Positions 59,807 to 64,000 of a stretch of DNA of 64,000 bases are shown here, piece after piece. The notes under the pieces were generated by a model. It saw nothing but the letters and a program-made list of their open reading frames with translations. It was not told the DNA's origin and ran no database searches. Each line of letters opens with the position of its first letter. Position 1 is the first letter of the stretch. The position numbers were made by a program, and so were the translations under genes. Origin of the DNA: Crossiella sp. S99.2 (lineage in GTDB: Bacteria; Actinomycetota; Actinomycetes; Mycobacteriales; Pseudonocardiaceae); contig NZ_JALMDK010000011.1 of NCBI RefSeq assembly GCF_023094165.1, positions 241,251-305,250 on the forward strand, written 5' to 3'.

Positions 59807-61552
59807 ATGGGTCACCACCACCACGGTCACGGGCACGGCCATGGGCACGGTCACGGTCACGGTCACGATCATGACCACGGGCACGATCACGACCATGAGC
59901 CCGAGGCCGCCGGGCCGGACCTGGCCGTGGACACCTCGATCCCGGACACCGAACTGAGCCCCGGCCAGCTCTCCCGCCGCACCATGCTGCGCGGCGCCGG
60001 CCTGCTCGGCGCGGGCCTGGCCGGCTCCTCGGTGCTGACCGGAACCGCCGCGGCCGACCCGGACCGCGCCCAGCCCCGTCAGCCCCGGGCCGGGTACCAG
60101 TGGCTGGCCGGCGACCACCACATCCACACCCAGTACAGCCTGGACGGCCGCTACCGGGTGATCGACCAGGTCCGGCACGGCCGCAACTACGGCCTGGACT
60201 GGATGGTGATCACCGACCACGGCGGCACCACGCACGCCCGGATCGGCGTGGAGAAGATCCACCCGGACATCCTGGCCGCCCGCAAGGACGTGCCGGACGC
60301 GCTGGTCTTCCACGGCATGGAGTGGAACGTCCCAGCCGCCGAGCACGGCACGGTGATCGTGCACCCCGGCGGCGACGGCGAGGTGGCCGTGCTCAAGGAG
60401 TTCGTCAACAACTACGACGGCATCCTCAAGAACGCGCTCAGCAGCACCCCCGCGAACGAGACCCTGGCCATCGCCGGGGTCAACTTCCTCGCCGACGCGG
60501 TCAAGCGCAAGCGGGTCGAGGACATCCTGTTCCTGGCCAACCACCCCGCGCGCAAGGGCTGGGACTCCCCGCACGAGCTGCGCAACTGGCGGGACGCCGC
60601 CCCGCACATCGCGGTCGGCATGGAAGGCGCGCCCGGCCACCAAGCCGCCGGCATCCCGAAGCCGCACGGCCCCGGCCTGTTCCGCGGCTACTACGACGCC
60701 TCCCCCGGCCCAGACTCCTGGCCCGGCTACCCGCTGGAATCCTTCCGCACCTTCGGCGGCTTCGACTGGATGACCGCCACCGTCGGCGGCGTCTGGGACA
60801 GTCTCCTGGCCGAGGGCAAACCGTGGTGGATCACCGCGAACTCCGACTCGCACACCATCTACGCCGACGCCGCCGTACGCGGACCCGGCGGCGACTTCGA
60901 CCGCGACGGCAAATGGCCGGACCCGGTGCACGGCGGCGCGCCCGACCTCAACGAGGTCGACTTCTTCCCCGGCTACTACAGCCGCACCCACGTCGGCGCC
61001 ACCGACTTCAGCTACGGCGCGGTGATGAACGGCATCCGGGCCGGGCGGGTCTGGGTCGACCACGGCGCGCTGATCGCCGGCCTGGACATCCAGCTGCGCA
61101 CCACCGGCCACGGCCTCCAGCACCAGGCCACCCTCGGCGGCACCCTCACCGCCCGCCGCGGCACCCCACTGGAGCTGGTGATCACCGTGGATCAGGCGCG
61201 GCTGCCGAACTGGGCGCACTTCGTGCCCAAGCTGGCCCGCGTCGACGTCATCCAGGGCAAGGTCACCGGGCCGGTCACCGACCGGGACGCCTCCACCGCC
61301 CCGGACACCAAGGTGGTCAAGGCGTTCGAGGTCGGCAACCAGCCCGGCAAGGTGCACTTCGTGTACCGGATCGGCGCCCTGGACGGACCGCTCTACCTGC
61401 GGGTGCGCGGCACCGACGGCAACCGGCAGGCAGTGGGTCTGCGCGGGGCGGCGGTCGACCCGCACGGACCGGCCATGGATGTGCCGCACGACGCGGATCC
61501 GTGGCGGGACCTGTGGTTCTACACCAACCCGATCTGGGCGGTGCCGGTGTGA
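59807..61552 (+). CDS. Tat-exported PHP/CehA-McbA-type metallohydrolase with His-rich tail, copy 1
   Basis: 581 residues from ATG 59807 behind GGGGAG. Sixteen of the first 30 residues are His, in HHHHGHGHGH- and DHDH-type runs, followed by an acidic linker. Only then comes a twin-Arg signal, LSRRTMLRGAGLLGAG (Arg57-58). The mature part begins GDHHIHTQYSLDG, the HxH motif (His105, His107) of PHP metalloesterases. Other metal-site candidates: VITDHGG, HGMEWNV, HPARKG, ANSDSH. The C-terminal third is beta-rich. These enzymes hydrolyse phosphoesters or, in the CehA/McbA group, carbamates and other esters. A His-rich segment on the cytoplasmic side of the signal is unusual and would be removed on export. 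A close paralogue follows. Confidence 0.82.
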   Translation: MGHHHHGHGHGHGHGHGHGHDHDHGHDHDHEPEAAGPDLAVDTSIPDTELSPGQLSRRTMLRGAGLLGAGLAGSSVLTGTAAADPDRAQPRQPRAGYQWLAGDHHIHTQYSLDGRYRVIDQVRHGRNYGLDWMVITDHGGTTHARIGVEKIHPDILAARKDVPDALVFHGMEWNVPAAEHGTVIVHPGGDGEVAVLKEFVNNYDGILKNALSSTPANETLAIAGVNFLADAVKRKRVEDILFLANHPARKGWDSPHELRNWRDAAPHIAVGMEGAPGHQAAGIPKPHGPGLFRGYYDASPGPDSWPGYPLESFRTFGGFDWMTATVGGVWDSLLAEGKPWWITANSDSHTIYADAAVRGPGGDFDRDGKWPDPVHGGAPDLNEVDFFPGYYSRTHVGATDFSYGAVMNGIRAGRVWVDHGALIAGLDIQLRTTGHGLQHQATLGGTLTARRGTPLELVITVDQARLPNWAHFVPKLARVDVIQGKVTGPVTDRDASTAPDTKVVKAFEVGNQPGKVHFVYRIGALDGPLYLRVRGTDGNRQAVGLRGAAVDPHGPAMDVPHDADPWRDLWFYTNPIWAVPV

Positions 61553-61635
61553 GTGCCGAAGCGGGACCGCGCGGCCACCTCCCGGCCCGTGATCGTTTGC
61601 CTGGCGTTCACCACCCGCGCTGAAGCTGTGCGCTC

Positions 61636-63336
61636 ATGGGCCATGGACATCACCACCATCCACATGTTCACCAGCATGAACACGCTCACACCGAGGGTCC
61701 GGCGGACTCGGCCGCGGTGCTCGACCGGGCAGTCCCGGACGAGGCGCTGAGCCCGGCCGAACTGTCCCGGCGCTCGATGCTGCGCCGCACCGGACTGCTC
61801 GGCGCGGGCCTGGCCGCGAGTTCGACCGTGCTGGGGGCCGCCGCGGGCAGCGCGGCGGCCTCGCCAATGCCGCCGCGGGGCGGTTACCGGTGGCTGGCCG
61901 GGGATCACCACATCCACACCCAGTACAGCGACGACGGCAAGTACCGGGTGATCGACCAGGTCCGGCACGCCGGCGCGCACGGCCTGGACTGGGTGGTGAT
62001 CACCGACCACGGCGGGCCGGTGCACGCCAAACTGGGCGTGGACAAGGTCAACCCGGACATCGTGGCCGCCCGCCGGGACGCCGGTGGCACCCTGGTGTTC
62101 CAGGGCCTGGAGTGGAACATCCCGGCCGCCGAGCACGGCACGGTGATCGTGCACCCCGGCCGCAACGAGGTCGCGGTGCTCAAGGAGTTCGAGACCACCT
62201 TCGACGGCCGCACCCAGAACGCAGGCGCCCCAACGCCTGCCAACGAAGCACTCGCCATCTCCGGCCTCAACTTCCTGGCCGATGCCCTGGGGCGCAAGCG
62301 AATCGAGGACGTGCTCTTCCTCGCCAACCACCCCGCGCGCAAGGGCCTGGACTCCCCGCACGAGATCCGCGGCTGGCGCGACGCCCAACCCCGCATCGCC
62401 GTCGGCATGGAAGGCGCCCCCGGCCACCAGGCCGCCGGCATCCCCAAACCGCACGGGCCGGGCGGCGCGCGCGGCTACTACGACTCCAGCCCCGGCGCGG
62501 ACTCCTGGCCCGGCTACCCCCTGGAGTCCTACCGCACCTTCGGCGGCTTCGACTGGATGACCGCCACCGTCGGCGGCCTCTGGGACAGCCTCCTGGCCGA
62601 GGGCAAACCCTGGTGGATCACCGCCAACTCCGACTCGCACAGCGTGTACGCCGACACCGCCGTCCGCGGCCCCAACACCGACTACAACACCCACGGCAAA
62701 CACGCCGACCCGGTGCACGGCGGCAAACCCGACCTCAACTCCGGCGACTTCTTCCCCGGCTACTACAGCCGCACCCACGTCGGCGCCCGCGAGAACTCCT
62801 ACGGCGCGGTCATGGACGCGATCCGGGCCGGCAGGGTCTGGGTCGACCACGGCGGCCTGATCGCCGGCCTGGACGTCCAGCTGCGCACCACCGACCGCTG
62901 GGACCGGCAAACCCAGTCCCTGGGCGGAGTTCTGCACGCCCGCCGCGGCACCAAGCTCGAACTCGTGATCAGCATCGACCAGGCCCGCCTGCCCAACTGG
63001 GCCTCCTTCGTGCCGAAGCTGGCCAGGGTCGACCTGATCCAGGGCAAGGTCACCGGCCCCGCCACCGACCGCGACACCTTCACCGCCCCCGAAGCCAAGG
63101 TGACCCAGTCCTTCGAGGTCAAGACCGACGGCACTCTGCGGATCACCCACCAGCTGGGGCGCTTGGACCAGCCGTTCTACCTGCGCCTGCGCGGCACCGA
63201 CGGCAACCGGCAGGCAGTAGGGCTGCGTGGGGCGGCGGTAGACCCACACGGCCCGGCCATGGACGTCATCGGCGACGCCGACCCTTGGAGGGACCTGTGG
63301 TTCTACACCAACCCGATCTGGGCACTGCCATGGTGA
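61636..63336 (+). CDS. Tat-exported PHP/CehA-McbA-type metallohydrolase with His-rich tail, copy 2
   Basis: 566 residues from ATG 61636. The N-terminus MGHGHHHHPHVHQHEHAH has ten His in 18 residues, then LSRRSMLRRTGLLGAGLA (twin Arg 45-46), then GDHHIHTQYSDDG with the PHP HxH (His92, His94). VITDHGG, QGLEWN, ANHPARKG and ANSDSHS recur as in copy 1, and the two are colinear to DPWRDLWFYTNPIWA at the end. The main differences lie in the N-terminal tail and around residues 170-190. Copy 1 ends 83 bases earlier. The stop overlaps the next gene by seven bases, so the three are probably one operon. Confidence 0.82.
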   Translation: MGHGHHHHPHVHQHEHAHTEGPADSAAVLDRAVPDEALSPAELSRRSMLRRTGLLGAGLAASSTVLGAAAGSAAASPMPPRGGYRWLAGDHHIHTQYSDDGKYRVIDQVRHAGAHGLDWVVITDHGGPVHAKLGVDKVNPDIVAARRDAGGTLVFQGLEWNIPAAEHGTVIVHPGRNEVAVLKEFETTFDGRTQNAGAPTPANEALAISGLNFLADALGRKRIEDVLFLANHPARKGLDSPHEIRGWRDAQPRIAVGMEGAPGHQAAGIPKPHGPGGARGYYDSSPGADSWPGYPLESYRTFGGFDWMTATVGGLWDSLLAEGKPWWITANSDSHSVYADTAVRGPNTDYNTHGKHADPVHGGKPDLNSGDFFPGYYSRTHVGARENSYGAVMDAIRAGRVWVDHGGLIAGLDVQLRTTDRWDRQTQSLGGVLHARRGTKLELVISIDQARLPNWASFVPKLARVDLIQGKVTGPATDRDTFTAPEAKVTQSFEVKTDGTLRITHQLGRLDQPFYLRLRGTDGNRQAVGLRGAAVDPHGPAMDVIGDADPWRDLWFYTNPIWALPW

Positions 63337-63827
63337 CCGGCATCGACCGCGGCAGCCCCGACCTGGCCACCGCCGACCACCTGGCCCGCGACCTGGTCGC
63401 CGAGTACGCCCTGCCGGACACGGTCACGGTGTGCACCCACCTCATCCGCACCGGCACCCCACACGTGGCCCTGTCCTTCGAGGCCCCCGCCGACTTCACC
63501 GGCCCACTCCCCAGTGACGACTCCCCCGGCGCGGAGTCAGCGGCAGTCGAACACCGATCCCGCCGCTCCGGCCGCGCGGTCCTGTTCCCCGGCTCAACCC
63601 ACCTCACCGGCACAGTGCCGATCACAACGGTCCTGGCCACCGCGATCAACCACCTCACCGTCCTCGGCGGCACCCCCGCCACCGACAACGCGGTCCTGCA
63701 CACCCGCGACCACGTCCGCCCAGAATGGCGCGAAGGCCACCTCACCCTCACAGTCACCCCCGCAGGCGACAACACCTACGCCCCCTTCGAGGTCCCCAAC
63801 CCCACCCCCTGCTGCGCCGACCACTAA
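63330..63827 (+). CDS. Small protein of unknown function after the PHP hydrolases
   Basis: 165 residues; the ATG at 63330 overlaps the stop of the second PHP gene, which supports coupled translation. No signal peptide or membrane segment. The sequence has a helical start (LATADHLARDLVAEYALPDTV), then alternating beta-like stretches (VALSFEAP, GRAVLFPGSTHLTG, LTLTVTPAGDN) and ends in NPTPCCADH. The closing Cys-Cys-x-x-His could bind a metal, of interest next to two His-rich proteins. I do not recognise a family and give no function. Confidence 0.65.
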   Translation: MVTGIDRGSPDLATADHLARDLVAEYALPDTVTVCTHLIRTGTPHVALSFEAPADFTGPLPSDDSPGAESAAVEHRSRRSGRAVLFPGSTHLTGTVPITTVLATAINHLTVLGGTPATDNAVLHTRDHVRPEWREGHLTLTVTPAGDNTYAPFEVPNPTPCCADH

Positions 63828-63838
63828 CCCCCGCCCAC

Positions 63839-63928
63839 AACGGCCAACACTCCAGACGCACCGAGTGTTGGCCGTTGTCGTACGGTGTGTTGGCCGTTGT
63901 GGACGGGGTGTTGGCCGTTGTCGTACGA
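63839..63928. repeat. Intergenic palindrome copy E
   Basis: AACGGCCAACAC (63839-63850), 14-nt loop, GTGTTGGCCGTT (63865-63876), then two more direct copies of GTGTTGGCCGTT at about 63887 and 63908. The unit GTGTTGGCCGTTGTCGTACG (63865-63884) is identical to the arm of copy C. It lies between the small gene above and a gene entering from the right, which are convergent. Confidence 0.8.
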
Positions 63929-63953
63929 CTCTGTTGGCGAATTGGTGGGGTGG

Positions 63954-64000
63954 TCAGGCGGCGGTGCGCAGGGCCTGGAACCGGGTGATGCGGGTTTTGC
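63954..64000 (-). CDS. 3' end of a gene entering from the right edge
   Basis: On the minus strand the last codons read KTRITRFQALRTAA and then TGA at 63956-63954. The bias toward G or C in third positions and the position right after a palindrome that usually marks convergent gene ends make this a plausible C-terminus. Only 14 codons are visible, so no family can be assigned. Confidence 0.35.
   Translation of the reverse strand, partial: KTRITRFQALRTAA

Noticed and set aside
59807..59896. His-rich start regarded as an artificial His tag or misassembled repeat
   Set aside because: The second paralogue has a different but equally His-rich tail, and both continue into natural linkers and Tat signals.

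Overview
The window is very GC-rich actinobacterial DNA. Gene style (GTG starts, ATGA/GTGA overlaps, metE under a B12 riboswitch) and the frequent palindrome TCCACWGTGGA point to the order Pseudonocardiales, possibly a Crossiella- or Saccharothrix-like organism. That assignment is an inference from gene style, not a proven identification. It is chromosomal: housekeeping genes (ilvD, metE, idi, ridA) alternate with specialised-metabolism and accessory loci.

Layout. 1-5.4 kb: start of a class A penicillin-binding protein, then a secreted polysaccharide-degradation operon (GH31 plus two tandem GH105 enzymes) behind a LacI-type operator. 5.4-8.8 kb: idi and metE, with a cobalamin riboswitch upstream of metE. 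8.8-16.2 kb: two tandem 1,210/1,228-residue NACHT NTPases, candidates for anti-phage immunity. 16.2-21.3 kb: ridA, a WYL regulator, ilvD, a 0.6-kb G-rich repeat tract and a flavin disulfide reductase. 22.2-37.7 kb: an iterative PUFA/enediyne-like polyketide synthase split over two genes, with free ACP, alpha/beta hydrolase, glycosyltransferase and a zinc-motif methyltransferase, which suggests an unknown glycosylated secondary lipid. 38.1-41.7 kb: ABC exporter plus NarL-type two-component system. 41.9-43.0 kb: a broken serine hydrolase.

43.1-50.7 kb is the most exciting part: a compact linear azol(in)e-containing peptide (LAP) cluster of the plantazolicin family. A 44-residue precursor (48965-49099) has a leader ending in LFEPAAAR, strikingly like plantazolicin's, followed by a different core, RCTTTIPCCCCSGG. 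Around it lie a leader-binding protein, a YcaO cyclodehydratase, a SagB-type azoline dehydrogenase, a CPBP membrane protease, a SAM methyltransferase (the candidate N-terminal Arg dimethylase) and a LuxR-type regulator whose receiver has lost its phosphorylation residues. Two further genes (NmrA-like; one of unknown function) extend the cluster.

50.8-64.0 kb: VOC and AraC genes; a small operon with two more relatives of the PKS-cluster zinc-motif methyltransferase; an AA10 lytic polysaccharide monooxygenase; an HTH - ImmA/IrrE - membrane protein - methyltransferase cassette; two tandem PHP-type metallohydrolases with His-rich tails in front of Tat signals; and a small unknown gene. Five copies of a composite intergenic palindrome sit mostly between convergent genes across the window and are not explained by any gene.
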